Part shown: positions 33,584 to 42,867 of the stretch, piece after piece | Layout: each line of letters begins with the position of its first letter | How positions within the stretch are numbered: position 1 is the stretch's first letter | Assembly: GCA_020852275.1 (NCBI GenBank) | Contig: JADZBE010000034.1 | Coordinates: 62,001 to 126,000 of the forward strand | Origin: Phycisphaerales bacterium | Lineage (GTDB): Bacteria > Planctomycetota > Phycisphaerae > UBA1845 | Length of the DNA: 64,000 nt | Direction: 5' to 3' | The notes under the pieces: generated by a model | What the model saw: the letters and a program-made list of their open reading frames with translations, nothing else | Database searches by the model: none | Told to the model about the DNA's origin: nothing | Position numbers and translations under genes: made by a program

Positions 33584-35002
33584 GTGAAACGACAGCGCGG
33601 GAGCAGGCAGTCCGGCAAGTCCAACCGATCGCGTGCGGCGCGAGGGCGGTCTGCTTCTCCGTCGCGAGCGCCCCAAATGCGCCGCGAGGCGCAGCGGCCC
33701 GCGTCCTGCCAGGGAGGCTCGGCTTTCACCTCGCGCACGACCCGCCCGGCGGTGGCACGCCCCACCCCTGTGCCGCAGCGGGTTCGCCATCGCGCGATGC
33801 AGGCGCTTGACGCCGCCGCGCCCGATCTCGGCATGTTTCTGACCGGCATGAGCGTCGCGCTGCTCGGCGCGGGCCTGCTCGGCGACCTTGCTCTCCACCA
33901 CAACCGGACTGAACCCGGTGGAGTCGCCATCCTGATCTCCCTGGCGCTGAGCCTGGTCGCGCTGCGCGCCACCGCGGTGAAGCTGTGGCGACTGCGCGCC
34001 GGCCTCGTCGGGGATGCGGCGCCGCCTCGCGGACCGGACTTTGGCGTCGCGGGTCTCCCCGTGCAACCCTCCTTCGCCTGGATGCAGGTGTCGCTGCTCG
34101 CCATGTTCTGCGGGCTGATCGCCGCATTCTCGCCGGTGCTGACCTCGGGCGCTTTGGACCTCAGGAGCGTGCTGGAAGCCGGGTTCTTCTGGACTCCCGG
34201 AAGCGCATTCGCCCGCGACATGGTCATGGCCCTCGTCGCTGCGCTTGCCCCCATGATGGCCCTCAGCGCGGTCGTCCTCTGCCTGCAGCGGCTGCGATCG
34301 GACGGAGGTTGGACGGCGGTCGCCGTCGCCTGGGCGTGCATCGGCGGCGGCGTGGCGGCGATGCTCGTGCGCTCCGGATCGTGGCTGTCCGCGCCGCCGG
34401 TGCTTCAGCGCGCCGGCGCGGTTCCGGCGCTGGCGCTGAGCTTTCTGGCCGTTCATGCATCTTCGCGTTTCCAGCGACGCGCCCTTCCTTCGACCCACAG
34501 CGCCGTGGCCCCTGCGTTGGCTTCATCGCGCCGCCCTTTCCTGGATGGCGCGGGGCTAATTGCAGCGCTGCTGGCGCTCACCGGCGCGCTCGCCGTGGCG
34601 CTGGCGCGGATCGACTCCGCGAGGGCGGCATCGCGCGAAGCGTTGCCGGAAGCGTCATCCCCCGGCGCCGCGGTCGCCTTGTTGATGTTCGGATGCGGCG
34701 CCCTGGCTCGTGGCCGGCTGCGGAGGATGCGCGCGAGCCGCCGCGCGGGCGCGACATGGCAGACGGCGATCACGGCCGGCGTATTGGGTTTGCTCCTCCT
34801 GGCCGCAAACCGCGCGAACCCCGCGGAAAGAGGAGCGTCCACGGTCATCCTTGGTGCGATCGGGCTGGTCTGCGGGGGGTCCTGGGCCGCGCTCCTCGAG
34901 CGGCGGCTTCTGCGCAGCACCGCGCCGGCGTCGGCCGGCTTCATCTACGCGGTCTTGTCACTGCTCTGCCTCGCGCTCGTGAAGCTGCTCCTGCCCGGGT
35001 GA
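33584..35002 (+). CDS. Polytopic membrane protein of unknown function
   Basis: About 472 residues from GTG 33584 (AGGGAAG 8 bases upstream). A highly basic, Ser/Arg-rich head of about 70 residues is followed by roughly 10-11 hydrophobic helices, for example MFLTGMSVALLGAGLLGDLAL, LISLALSLVALRATAV, LLAMFCGLIAAFSPVL and AGVLGLLLLAANRA. It ends in SAGFIYAVLSLLCLALVKLLLPG. No transporter motif is clear. It lies immediately upstream of the pseudopilin and PilM genes, so a role linked to the secretion/pilus cluster is possible. The track ORF begins at a TTG eight codons earlier. Confidence 0.65.
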   Translation: MKRQRGSRQSGKSNRSRAARGRSASPSRAPQMRREAQRPASCQGGSAFTSRTTRPAVARPTPVPQRVRHRAMQALDAAAPDLGMFLTGMSVALLGAGLLGDLALHHNRTEPGGVAILISLALSLVALRATAVKLWRLRAGLVGDAAPPRGPDFGVAGLPVQPSFAWMQVSLLAMFCGLIAAFSPVLTSGALDLRSVLEAGFFWTPGSAFARDMVMALVAALAPMMALSAVVLCLQRLRSDGGWTAVAVAWACIGGGVAAMLVRSGSWLSAPPVLQRAGAVPALALSFLAVHASSRFQRRALPSTHSAVAPALASSRRPFLDGAGLIAALLALTGALAVALARIDSARAASREALPEASSPGAAVALLMFGCGALARGRLRRMRASRRAGATWQTAITAGVLGLLLLAANRANPAERGASTVILGAIGLVCGGSWAALLERRLLRSTAPASAGFIYAVLSLLCLALVKLLLPG

Positions 35003-35206
35003 TCTCACAACCCGCCTCTCCTTCAGAACGCGCGGAAACTGCCGCCCGCGCGAGGCAGGGACGAACGCGCGGCGACCCGGACATCGCGCGAGTGCCGATA
35101 ATCTGTCACCCCGATCGCTCCCCGCCGCCGATCCCTTCATTCAAGGCCGCGTTCGTCCGATATGCCATGTGCGTTATCGCCCCTTCGGGCGCGCGAGGAA
35201 CCGCAG

Positions 35207-35803
35207 ATGATCACAGACAGGCAGCCGGCTCGTGAAACCTTCGGCGCATCGCCGCAGGCCGATCCTGCGCCTCCGTGCGTGGTCCATTCCCAGCCGGCAG
35301 GTTCGCCCACCGTTCGCATCAAACGTACGGCGCATTCGCCGTCGTCGCGCAACACGGCGCGCGGACGCGCACGACCCGGGGGACTGAGCGTCGTCGAGGT
35401 GCTCATTGTCGTCTTCGCGCTGGCCATCACCGCCGCGCTCGTCGTGCCGCATTTCGCCGGTGCGTCCGACGATGCGAAGCGTCGAGCGCTTGAAAGCCAT
35501 CTGAAAACGATCCGGGCGCAACTGGAACTCTACAAAGTTCACCACGGAAGGTACCCGCCCGGGCTGAATCAGGCCCTCAAGGACCAGCTTTGCGCGTACA
35601 CGGACGCTCAACATGCCGCCTCGCCGACGCGCAACGAGCAGACGGGCGTTGTCTTCGGCCCGTACCTCTTCGCCTTTCCCAGCAACCCGTTCAACGGCGC
35701 ATCGGACGTGACCAGGACACCGGCCGCGCTCGACAAGGGCTGGTTCTACGATCCGGCGACCGGCGAGTTCAGAACCAACGACACCCTCCACGACAGCCTG
35801 TAG
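35207..35803 (+). CDS. Type II secretion/pilus pseudopilin (GspG-like) with a long leader
   Basis: A 198-residue prepilin-like protein from ATG 35207 (GAGGAA upstream). The class III signal is PGG/LSVVEVLIVVFALAITAALVVP, with the Glu at position 5 after the predicted cleavage. The mature part has ASDDAKRRALESHLKTIRAQLELYKVHHGRYP, the hallmark of GspG-type major pseudopilins, and ends in a domain with PSNPFNG and GWFYDPATGEFRTN. The leader is about 59 residues, far longer than the usual 6-30. It is the first gene of the pilus/secretion cluster. Confidence 0.85.
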   Translation: MITDRQPARETFGASPQADPAPPCVVHSQPAGSPTVRIKRTAHSPSSRNTARGRARPGGLSVVEVLIVVFALAITAALVVPHFAGASDDAKRRALESHLKTIRAQLELYKVHHGRYPPGLNQALKDQLCAYTDAQHAASPTRNEQTGVVFGPYLFAFPSNPFNGASDVTRTPAALDKGWFYDPATGEFRTNDTLHDSL

Positions 35804-35812
35804 GAGACGCAC

Positions 35813-36127
35813 ATGAGCCAAACAGATTCGGGAATTGCACAGCGCCGCGGCGGCTCTCCCTGGCCGATGCGACTGCTCGTCGGCTTCCTCGCACTGACGT
35901 GCGTCCGCGTGTGGACCGGACCGATGCTCGGCGCCGCTCCCGCGCAGGCGCAGACCGCCCCGCCGCCGTTCGACGCCACCGCCCAGCGCAAGGAATCCGC
36001 CGACGAGCTGCGAAAGATGAACGCGACGCTGGAGGCGATTCTGGACACGCTGAAGAGGGGGACGCTCAACGTGAAAATGCAGGAGAGTACCTCCGGTGGT
36101 GCTGCCCCGGCGGCGAAGAAGAAGTAG
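35813..36127 (+). CDS. Small membrane-anchored/exported protein in the pilus cluster
   Basis: A 104-residue protein with a GGAG ribosome site, 10 bases after the pseudopilin stop. A hydrophobic segment (MRLLVGFLALTCVRVW) and a signal-like region ending AAPAQAQ precede a short helical part (KESADELRKMNATLEAILDTLKRG) with coiled-coil character and a Lys-rich C terminus. No family is recognised. The pilM ATG follows the stop directly, so it is part of the operon. It may be an assembly accessory factor, which is a guess from position. Confidence 0.65.
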   Translation: MSQTDSGIAQRRGGSPWPMRLLVGFLALTCVRVWTGPMLGAAPAQAQTAPPPFDATAQRKESADELRKMNATLEAILDTLKRGTLNVKMQESTSGGAAPAAKKK

Positions 36128-37294
36128 ATGATGAGACGGTCTGATCGCCCAAAACTCGGTCCCATCGCCATCGACATGGGTTCGAGGCATCTGCGGATGC
36201 TCCAGCTCGCCGGCACGCCGGCCGGGCTGCGAGTCCATGCCGCCGCGGCCTTGCCAATGGGCGGACTCAAGGCAGGCGAACGCGACGCCGCGCCCGCGCT
36301 GTCCGCGAACGTGCCACTGATCGCCGACACGCTGCGCGAGAACGGCTTCGCGGGGCGGCGCGTCGTCTTCGCGCTGCGGCCCGGGCTCGTGCGAATCAAG
36401 AACTTCCGGCTCCCCCCCATGACGGACGAGGAGCTTGCGAAAGCCGTGCGGTTCGAGGCCGCTGAACGGTTCCAGACGCTGGACGACAGGCCGGAAATCC
36501 GCTTCCTCAGCGCCGGGCACGTGGACACCGCCGACGGCGAGATGCTCGAGCTGATCGTCATGGCCGCGCGCCACGACCTTCTCAAAGATCTTCTTGACGC
36601 CACGCTTCGGGCGCGGCTGGAGGTCGTAGGGGTCGAGCTGGGTCCGCTGGCGATGTTCCGGTCCTTCGAGCGTTTCCTGCAGCGCGACAGCGACGCCGAG
36701 CAGGTGAACGCCTTCGTGGACCTGGGCTTCCTCGGCACGCGCATCGTCCTGACGCGCGGGGCGGAGGTCATGCTGCTGAAGGGCGTGGACCTCGGCGCGC
36801 GAAACATGCTGGACGCCATCGCGGACCGCTGCGGCGTGGACGCGCTGCGGGCAGAAGAGCTTTACCTCGCAGCGGCCGCGACGGACGACCCCGGCAGGGC
36901 GAACCAGATGTCGGAAACGACGCCGCGCCAGGTGTACGAAGTCATCGAGCCGCTGGTTCAGCAGATCGGGCGCGAGGTCGCACTCTGCCTGAAGTACGCC
37001 TCGGTCACGTTCAAGGGCGCGCATTCCAGCACCGTCACCTGCGTCGGAGGACTGGCGGCGGACGACAAGATTCTCGGCTGGCTCTGCTCGATGCTGGGTC
37101 TGCCGGCCAAGGCGGGGCATCCGTTCCGCGGCATCGACCCTGCTCCCCACCAGCGAGGCAAGTCCGGTGGCGGACTCGCGGCGCCGGACCGGCGCGCCGC
37201 CAACGGCGCGTGGGCGACGGCGCTGGGGCTGGCGCTGCACGGGTTCCCGCTGGGACATTCCGTTGAGCAGGTCGTCGAGGAGGTTGCCGCATGA
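36128..37294 (+). CDS. pilM: Type IV pilus assembly protein PilM
   Basis: A 388-residue actin-like cytoplasmic ATPase-fold protein that links PilN/PilO to the assembly platform. It opens with IAIDMGSRHLRMLQL, the phosphate 1 motif with the typical PilM wording, and contains RPGLVRIKNFRLPPMTDEELAKAVRFEA and VNAFVDLGFLGTRIVLTRG (phosphate 2-like). CVGGLAADDKILGWL stands at the adenosine motif. Residues about 340-365 form a Gly/Ala-rich insertion. Its TGA overlaps the ATG of the next gene. Confidence 0.9.
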   Translation: MMRRSDRPKLGPIAIDMGSRHLRMLQLAGTPAGLRVHAAAALPMGGLKAGERDAAPALSANVPLIADTLRENGFAGRRVVFALRPGLVRIKNFRLPPMTDEELAKAVRFEAAERFQTLDDRPEIRFLSAGHVDTADGEMLELIVMAARHDLLKDLLDATLRARLEVVGVELGPLAMFRSFERFLQRDSDAEQVNAFVDLGFLGTRIVLTRGAEVMLLKGVDLGARNMLDAIADRCGVDALRAEELYLAAAATDDPGRANQMSETTPRQVYEVIEPLVQQIGREVALCLKYASVTFKGAHSSTVTCVGGLAADDKILGWLCSMLGLPAKAGHPFRGIDPAPHQRGKSGGGLAAPDRRAANGAWATALGLALHGFPLGHSVEQVVEEVAA

Positions 37295-37971
37295 GAACCA
37301 TCGACTTTACGCCGCCGTGGTATCGCCGCGCATGCGCCACCGTTTCCGCCCGCCATCGCGCGATGGTGCTCTGCGCCGGACTGGCCGCGGGAATGGTGAT
37401 GGTGGGCGGTTCCGGCGCTGCCCAGTTGCACTGGACGCGCGAGCAGTTGGCGCACATTTGGGAAACCTCTCAACAGCATCAGCCGCTCATCCAGCGCATC
37501 GAGGCGCTGCGCACGGAGCTTGCGGGAAGCCAGGAGCGGATCAGCCGCTGCGAGTCGCTTGCCGGCGGCGTGCCGAGCCACGCAATCCTCGCCGAACTCT
37601 CGCGCCTGGTGCCCGCCGGTACGGCGCTGACGCATGTCGAGCTGCGACAGCCGCCCTGCGCCATGCCGAAACCGATGTCTCCCTCAGCGGCGAACGACGG
37701 CGTCCTCGACGCGGAACCGGGCGATGAAACGCCGGACGACTTGACGCAGGACATGGATGCCGAGGTGGAGGCGCCCACGCCGGCATCCACCGGACGGCTG
37801 CGGGTTGAGGGCGTGACGTGCACCGCCGGCGACGTGGGACGCCTGGTGGACGGTCTGTCGCGCTCGCCGATCTGCGAGCACGTGAAGCTCGATCATTCAC
37901 GACCCGGCGCGGTGCAGGGTCGCTCCGTGGTGGCGTTTCGGATCTCGTGCGACGTGCCGCTGTTTGAGTGA
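37291..37971 (+). CDS. PilN-like inner-membrane assembly protein
   Basis: A 226-residue bitopic protein coupled to pilM (ATGA overlap). The N-terminal IDFTPPWYRRA resembles the INLLP-type motif by which PilN binds PilM. One membrane helix (MVLCAGLAAGMVMVGGSGAAQL) leads to a coiled-coil (LIQRIEALRTELAGSQERIS) and a ferredoxin-like domain with LSRLVPAGTALTHVEL. An acidic, Pro-rich insertion (about 128-165) interrupts the domain. Assignment rests on order in the operon plus this architecture. Confidence 0.8.
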   Translation: MRTIDFTPPWYRRACATVSARHRAMVLCAGLAAGMVMVGGSGAAQLHWTREQLAHIWETSQQHQPLIQRIEALRTELAGSQERISRCESLAGGVPSHAILAELSRLVPAGTALTHVELRQPPCAMPKPMSPSAANDGVLDAEPGDETPDDLTQDMDAEVEAPTPASTGRLRVEGVTCTAGDVGRLVDGLSRSPICEHVKLDHSRPGAVQGRSVVAFRISCDVPLFE

Positions 37972-37986
37972 TCCGCGAAGGATGAG

Positions 37987-38601
37987 ATGAGCTGGATTCG
38001 ATTTCAGAAACTGACGCTGGGGTGGGCGCTGCTGATGCTGGCGGCGTTCGTGTGGTTCGTCGTGCGCCCCCAGCAGCGGCGGCTCGCGGAACTGCAAGGC
38101 GCCGTGCGCAGCTCGCGCCTGGCCGCACTGTCAGGCGCGGATCTGACGCGCCTCTGCGCGGAGCTGGAATCTCAATCGAAGGGAATCAGGCCGCGACAGG
38201 ATGCGATGCGCCGCCGCGTTCCCGACGAGGACGCCATCGGCCCGCTGCTGGAACAGGTCATGGACTCCGCGGCGGCGAACCACTTGTCTGATCCGGCGGT
38301 GGATCCGCTGACACCGAGGGACGCGGCGGACGTGCGCGTCCTGCCGCTGCGGCTGAACTTCTCCTGCGGCTCCAGCGACTTGTTCGCCTTTTTGAAGCAA
38401 CTGGAAACCCTCGAGCGGGTCGTTCGTGTGCGCGAACTGGAAGCGCGCAGCGCGCTGGCGACGCACCTCGGGGACGCGTCCGAGGACGACGCGGAGATGG
38501 ACGCAACCGGGCAGGGGCCGACGTCGGATTTCGCGCTGGGCACGCTCCGCGTGTCCATGATGGTCGAAGTGTACCGAGGACTGCCGACGACGGAGCGCTA
38601 G
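37987..38601 (+). CDS. PilO-like inner-membrane assembly protein
   Basis: A 204-residue protein 15 bases after the PilN-like gene. A single N-terminal membrane helix (LGWALLMLAAFVWFVVRP) precedes a short coiled-coil and a ferredoxin-like domain with LRLNFSCGSSDLFAFLKQLETLERVVRV, the LxFxGxYxxlxxFLxxLe pattern of PilO. It probably forms a heterodimer with the PilN-like protein in the alignment subcomplex. Low pairwise identity is normal for this family. Confidence 0.8.
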   Translation: MSWIRFQKLTLGWALLMLAAFVWFVVRPQQRRLAELQGAVRSSRLAALSGADLTRLCAELESQSKGIRPRQDAMRRRVPDEDAIGPLLEQVMDSAAANHLSDPAVDPLTPRDAADVRVLPLRLNFSCGSSDLFAFLKQLETLERVVRVRELEARSALATHLGDASEDDAEMDATGQGPTSDFALGTLRVSMMVEVYRGLPTTER

Positions 38602-38602
38602 C

Positions 38603-39190
38603 GTGCCCGCGAACGCCGGTTCGATCGCAAGGTGGGTCAAGCCCTTCGCCGCTTCGCCGGCGAAGTCGGCCACGCTGGGCGCGCTCGCCGTGGTGCTGGT
38701 GGCCGTGGTGACCGTGCAGGTCATGCGCCGGCCCGCCGCGTCGCAGGCGAGCGAGACAGACGCGGCAGTGGACGACTGGGAGAATCCGCCGGCGTTTGAT
38801 GAACCGCAGGGGCAAGCCGCGACCGCGAGGCCGGTGCCGAAGCGCAGACCTGCGCCGCGCCTGCCGGACGAGATGGCGCGGGACGTGTTCGCCTGCGCGT
38901 GGTTGTCCGATCGTGGAAGGGAAGGCGGCGCGCCGGACGAGACCGAGCCGCAGGATCGCGCCGCGCGCGAGTTCGCCTCGGGCAGCACCCCGCCGGCGCA
39001 GGCCGCCGAACAGACGTGGACGCTGGAGGGGACGATCCTCTCCGCTGATCCGCGACAGTGCATGGCGATCATCGGCGGGCGGAACGTGCGCGTCGGCGAT
39101 CGACTGGACGATTATGAACTGGACCGCGTCGGTCCGCGCAGCGCGACCCTGCGGCGCGGGACCGCGACCGTGGTTTTGACGATGCCGTAA
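38603..39190 (+). CDS. PilP/GspC-like periplasmic linker protein
   Basis: A 195-residue protein starting at GTG 38603, two bases after the PilO-like stop. One membrane helix (LGALAVVLVAVVTVQVM) is followed by a long Pro/Arg/Ala-rich linker and a C-terminal HR-like beta domain. That domain contains WTLEGTILSADPRQCMAIIGGRNVRVGDRLDDYELDRV, the 'lxgvi...ai.......vGd.i.gy.v..i' pattern of GspC/PilP. It would connect the inner-membrane complex to the secretin encoded next. Confidence 0.78.
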   Translation: MPANAGSIARWVKPFAASPAKSATLGALAVVLVAVVTVQVMRRPAASQASETDAAVDDWENPPAFDEPQGQAATARPVPKRRPAPRLPDEMARDVFACAWLSDRGREGGAPDETEPQDRAAREFASGSTPPAQAAEQTWTLEGTILSADPRQCMAIIGGRNVRVGDRLDDYELDRVGPRSATLRRGTATVVLTMP

Positions 39191-39214
39191 ACCGGCCCGC
39201 AAGGAGGCCTTGCA

Positions 39215-41053
39215 ATGCGAAACGGATGGCGCTGGAAGCTCATTCTCACGTGCGCCCTGCTGCCCGCGGTGGCAAGAGCACAGAGCGACGACCCGTTGGA
39301 TGCGCTGGCGCAGGCGGTGGGCGGCGCGCGCGAAGAGAACCAGGGCGAAGTGGAGGTCGAGGTCAGCGCGCGCGGCACGCTCGAGCTGCACACCGCCGAC
39401 GTCGCCCTGTCGACCGTGCTCCAGGCGCTGGCCCAGGGCGCGCACCGCAACATCATCGCCTCCCCCGCGGTCCAGGGCACCGTGACCGCCAGCCTCTACA
39501 ACGTGGACTTCGAGCAGGCGCTCGGCGCGATCCTCAAGCAGAACGGCGCGGGCTTCATCGTCGACGGCGACTTCATCTACGTGTACACCAACGAGGAGCT
39601 CGCCAAGATCCAGCAGGCGCCGCCGACCGGCCGCCTCATCCTGCTCAATTACATCACCGCCGCTGAAGCGCAGAACATCATCACCCCGCTCCTCTCCGAC
39701 ATCGGCAAGGTGACCGTCTCGCCCACCACCGCCACCGGTCTGTCCGGCAACGCCGAGGACGGCGGCGGCAAGGACCACGCCGGAAGCGATTACGTCTATG
39801 TGTTCGACCGGCCTGACCGGATCGAGGCGGCGGCGGCGGCCATTGCGGAGGTGGACGTGCGCCCGCGGCAGGTGCTCATCGAGGCCACGATCCTGCGCGC
39901 GTCGCTCAAGGACGACAATGCGCTGGGCATCGACTTCAACATCGTCGGCGGCGTGGACCTCGAGATGCTCGGCGCGACCTCGCAGGGAATCCACAACGTG
40001 ACCCTCGGCGAGCTGCCGCAGCCGCGATACGAAAAGTTCAATTCCAACCTCGGCACCGACTTCCGCGCCGACGTGCCGCCGGGAGGCCTGACGCTCGGCG
40101 TCATCAAGGATCACGTGGCCGTCTTCCTTCGCGCGCTGGAGGACGTGACCGACACGGCCGTCATCGCCAACCCCAAGATGCTCGTGCTCAACAAGCAGAA
40201 GGGACAGGTCATCGTGGGGCGGCGCGACGGCTACCTGACCACGACCTTCACGGATTCCGTCGCCACGCAGACCATCGAGTTCCTCGAAACCGGCACGCAG
40301 CTCATCTTCCGTCCTTTCGTCGGCGACGACGGCTTCGTCCGTGTCGAGGTTCACCCCGAGGACAGCACCGGCGGCGTCAATTCCCAGGGGCTTCCCTTCG
40401 AACAGACCACGGAGGTCACCAGCAACATCCTCGTGCGCGACGGGCACACGGTGCTGATCGGCGGACTCTTCCGCGAGCTGTCCACGGACAAGCGCTCACA
40501 GGTTCCCGGCGTGGGCAACATTCCCGCGTTGGGCGAGCTGTTCAAGAGCCGCCAGGACTCACTCGAACGCGAAGAGGTCATCATTCTCCTGACGGTGCAC
40601 GTCGTGAAGGACCACGCCTTGTATGAGGGCAAGAGCGCTGAGCAGTGGGAGAACATCGAGAACCTGCGCGTCGGGCTGCGCCAGGGCATGATGTGGCACG
40701 GACGCGAGCGCATGGCGCAGGACCAGTATCGCCGGGCGCTGGAGTGTTACGCCCACGGCGACAACGAGAAGGCGCTGTGGTGGGTGAACCTCGCCATTCA
40801 CAACTACAGCCGCATGACCGCGGCGCTCCAGCTTCGTGAGAAGATTCTCGGCGAACGCGCCTGGGACGAGGACAACGTCTCGACGCGGCATTTCCTGCAG
40901 CGGCTGATTCAGATCGAGGAGGGTAAGGTCGCCCCGCCGCACGGGCGCCCGGACCCGGAGTTTGAGGCTCCACCGGATCTTCACGGCGCGGAAGGCCTGG
41001 AGGACGACGACGATTCCACCGAAACGGATTCCCGGGAAGGAGTTTCGCCATGA
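39215..41053 (+). CDS. pilQ: Secretin (PilQ/GspD family) with C-terminal TPR-like extension
   Basis: A 612-residue outer-membrane channel subunit with signal peptide LILTCALLPAVARAQ. N-domains include LHTADVALSTVLQALAQ (STN-like) and LNYITAAEAQNIITPLLS (N1). The secretin core spans about 230-470, with RPRQVLIEATILRASLKDD at its start and VPGVGNIPALGELFKSRQ followed by REEVIILLTVHVV at its end. The last 130 residues are a helical extension (YRRALECYAHGDNEKALWWVNLAI) resembling a TPR hairpin and an acidic tail. It overlaps the TPR lipoprotein start by 4 bases. Confidence 0.92.
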   Translation: MRNGWRWKLILTCALLPAVARAQSDDPLDALAQAVGGAREENQGEVEVEVSARGTLELHTADVALSTVLQALAQGAHRNIIASPAVQGTVTASLYNVDFEQALGAILKQNGAGFIVDGDFIYVYTNEELAKIQQAPPTGRLILLNYITAAEAQNIITPLLSDIGKVTVSPTTATGLSGNAEDGGGKDHAGSDYVYVFDRPDRIEAAAAAIAEVDVRPRQVLIEATILRASLKDDNALGIDFNIVGGVDLEMLGATSQGIHNVTLGELPQPRYEKFNSNLGTDFRADVPPGGLTLGVIKDHVAVFLRALEDVTDTAVIANPKMLVLNKQKGQVIVGRRDGYLTTTFTDSVATQTIEFLETGTQLIFRPFVGDDGFVRVEVHPEDSTGGVNSQGLPFEQTTEVTSNILVRDGHTVLIGGLFRELSTDKRSQVPGVGNIPALGELFKSRQDSLEREEVIILLTVHVVKDHALYEGKSAEQWENIENLRVGLRQGMMWHGRERMAQDQYRRALECYAHGDNEKALWWVNLAIHNYSRMTAALQLREKILGERAWDEDNVSTRHFLQRLIQIEEGKVAPPHGRPDPEFEAPPDLHGAEGLEDDDDSTETDSREGVSP

Positions 41054-42225
41054 GACGATCCGCGGCTTGGATGATGCTGCTTGCCGGCGCGTGTGCCTTG
41101 GGCGGGTGCAAGTCGCCTTCCGCGCACGTGCGACGCGACGGGCAGGCGAACTGGGACGAAGTGCGGGCGCGCATCAAGTACCAGTTGGCGCGCGAGCAGT
41201 TCGAGTCGGGCCGGCCGGAGGAGACCGCGCGGACGGCTCTGGAGGCGCTGGCGCTCGACGATCGCTTCCTCGACGCCTACGTTTTGTTGTGCAGAGCGCA
41301 GATTGAGGCGGCGGACACGTCCTCCGCGCTGCGCACGCTGAGCGCAGCGCGCGCCGCGGGGCTGGACGCGCCGGTGTTGTCCTACCTCGAGGGCGTGGCC
41401 TGCGAGATGAGCGGCGACCCCGTCGCGGCGCTGGCGAGCTACCGGACGGCGCGGCAGGGACAGCCGAACAGCGCCGATTACCTCGTCGCCGAGGTCGAGC
41501 TGATGGTCGCGCAAGGCGCGCCCGACGCGGCGCTGCAGCTCGTCAAGGAGCACGCAAGACCCAACGAGAACGACGCCACGCTCGACGCCCTCGGGGCGCG
41601 GCTGGCCGTCCTCGTGGGCGATGACGACTACGCCGACCACTGCTATCGCGCGGCCGCCCGGAAATCGGCTCACCCGCTGCTGACCCTGGATTACGCCTTG
41701 TTCCTGATGGGTCGGGAGCGTTTTCTCGAAGCGCGGACGCAACTGGAGCCGCTGTCGGTCGATGCGACGTTGAAGGAACTCGGCGGTCCCGTGCATCGCG
41801 CGCTGGGTCGCTGTTACCTGGCGCTGAGTGATTCCGCCGCGGCGTTTCGACTGCTCCAACCCTATGTCGAACATGAGCCGACGGACCTCGAGGCGCAGCT
41901 CCTCTTTGCCACCGCCGCGCTGGCGGAAGAGCGCTATCAGGTCGCGCTGCGCCATTGCCGCGCCGTGCTGACGGCGCGGCCGCGGAACGGCGAAGCGCTG
42001 TTGATCGAGGCCATGACGCTTGCGCGGCAGGGTCAAATGGACGCGGCCAGGCGGTCGCTGGAAAGCATCGCGGCGGGGACGCCGGATCGCGCGACGGCGG
42101 ACGCCCTCCTGGCCGGCATGGACGCGAAGCGCGCCGCGATCGTAGAGGCGCCGCCGATCGACCCGAAGGCCAGCCGCGATTCGGCGGTGGGCGCGACCGC
42201 CGAGGTGGCGCGCACGGATGATTGA
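41050..42225 (+). CDS. TPR-repeat lipoprotein
   Basis: A 391-residue lipoprotein: MMLLAGACALGGC gives the lipobox at Cys20. The mature protein is made of TPR-like helical hairpins, for example AREQFESGRPEETARTALEALALDDRFLDAYVLLC and VHRALGRCYLALSDSAAAFRLLQPYVEHEPTDLEAQLLFATAAL. Coupled to the secretin by an ATGA overlap, it may serve as the pilotin-like factor for secretin assembly, as PilF/PilW do in other systems; that role is inference from fold and position. Confidence 0.82.
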   Translation: MRRSAAWMMLLAGACALGGCKSPSAHVRRDGQANWDEVRARIKYQLAREQFESGRPEETARTALEALALDDRFLDAYVLLCRAQIEAADTSSALRTLSAARAAGLDAPVLSYLEGVACEMSGDPVAALASYRTARQGQPNSADYLVAEVELMVAQGAPDAALQLVKEHARPNENDATLDALGARLAVLVGDDDYADHCYRAAARKSAHPLLTLDYALFLMGRERFLEARTQLEPLSVDATLKELGGPVHRALGRCYLALSDSAAAFRLLQPYVEHEPTDLEAQLLFATAALAEERYQVALRHCRAVLTARPRNGEALLIEAMTLARQGQMDAARRSLESIAAGTPDRATADALLAGMDAKRAAIVEAPPIDPKASRDSAVGATAEVARTDD

Positions 42226-42230
42226 CGCTC

Positions 42231-42566
42231 ATGCCCATCACACAAACCCGACAGGGCGACGTGACGATCCTGCGCATTCAGGGCGAGCTGGCCGGTTCCG
42301 TCGTGGGCGAGTTCAGCAAACTGGTCGAGCCGGCGCTGGCGCGCGACCAGCGCGACTTCTGCATTGACTTCAGCCAGGCGCTCGGCGTGGACAGCCGGGG
42401 ACTGGAGGCGCTGACGGCGCTGAAGCGATCGTGCGAGGAGAGGCTCGGCAAGGTGAAAGTGTGCGGGCTGAATCCCGTGATTGAAACGGTGTTCGCCATT
42501 ACGCGACTAAACCTGACGTTTGAGTGCCTGCCCGACGCGGAGTCGGCCGTCGCCAGCTTCGGGTAG
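42231..42566 (+). CDS. STAS-domain protein (anti-sigma factor antagonist-like)
   Basis: A 111-residue single STAS domain from ATG 42231, five bases after the TPR gene. The pattern TRQGDVTILRIQGELAGSVVGEFSKLVEPAL, then DFCIDFSQALGVDSRGLEALTALKR is typical, and the Ser in VDSRGLEAL is the position phosphorylated in SpoIIAA-like antagonists. Its place between secretin genes and pilB is unusual and suggests a switch acting on this cluster or another partner. No kinase or sigma factor gene is seen nearby. Confidence 0.85.
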   Translation: MPITQTRQGDVTILRIQGELAGSVVGEFSKLVEPALARDQRDFCIDFSQALGVDSRGLEALTALKRSCEERLGKVKVCGLNPVIETVFAITRLNLTFECLPDAESAVASFG

Positions 42567-42867
42567 GGGTTGCCGAGGCCGCTCTAGCGCAGAGCGTAGG
42601 GCGGGCTATGCCCGCCGTCCGCTGCCCTTTCGGGCGGGCATAGGCAACGTGTTCCGCCTTCCCCACTTGGGAGGGAGGCGTTCGTGCCGGGCAGCGCGGC
42701 ATCGCCGGATCGACGCCCGACGCGGCATGGAGTTCGGCGGCGCGCAAGGCCATGCCCGGCGCGCACGGAAGTCGCGGTTCGCCTGGCGGACCGCGCTCGT
42801 GTCGTGGCTTGAGCATAAGAGGAGGCGGTCGTAGCCCGCCCTGCGCAAGACGTTGCCCACGGAGGGA
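42567..42867. repeat. Spacer with GGGCGGGCTATGCCCGCC palindromes
   Basis: CGTAGGGCGGGCTATGCCCG (from 42596) and the related CGGGCGGGCATAGGC (from 42631), plus GTCGTAGCCCGCCCTGCG (about 42829-42846), match the family seen at 26.7-26.8 kb. The first and last could pair across about 230 bases. The remainder is ordinary GC-rich sequence. This is the only repeat-bearing break inside the pilus cluster. Confidence 0.7.

Noticed and set aside
38258-40447. 729-aa minus-strand ORF opposite the PilO-PilQ genes (and 35174..37258, 44945..46978, 46603..48357 similarly)
   Set aside because: Antisense shadows of recognised pilus genes with no motif, signal or ribosome site of their own.
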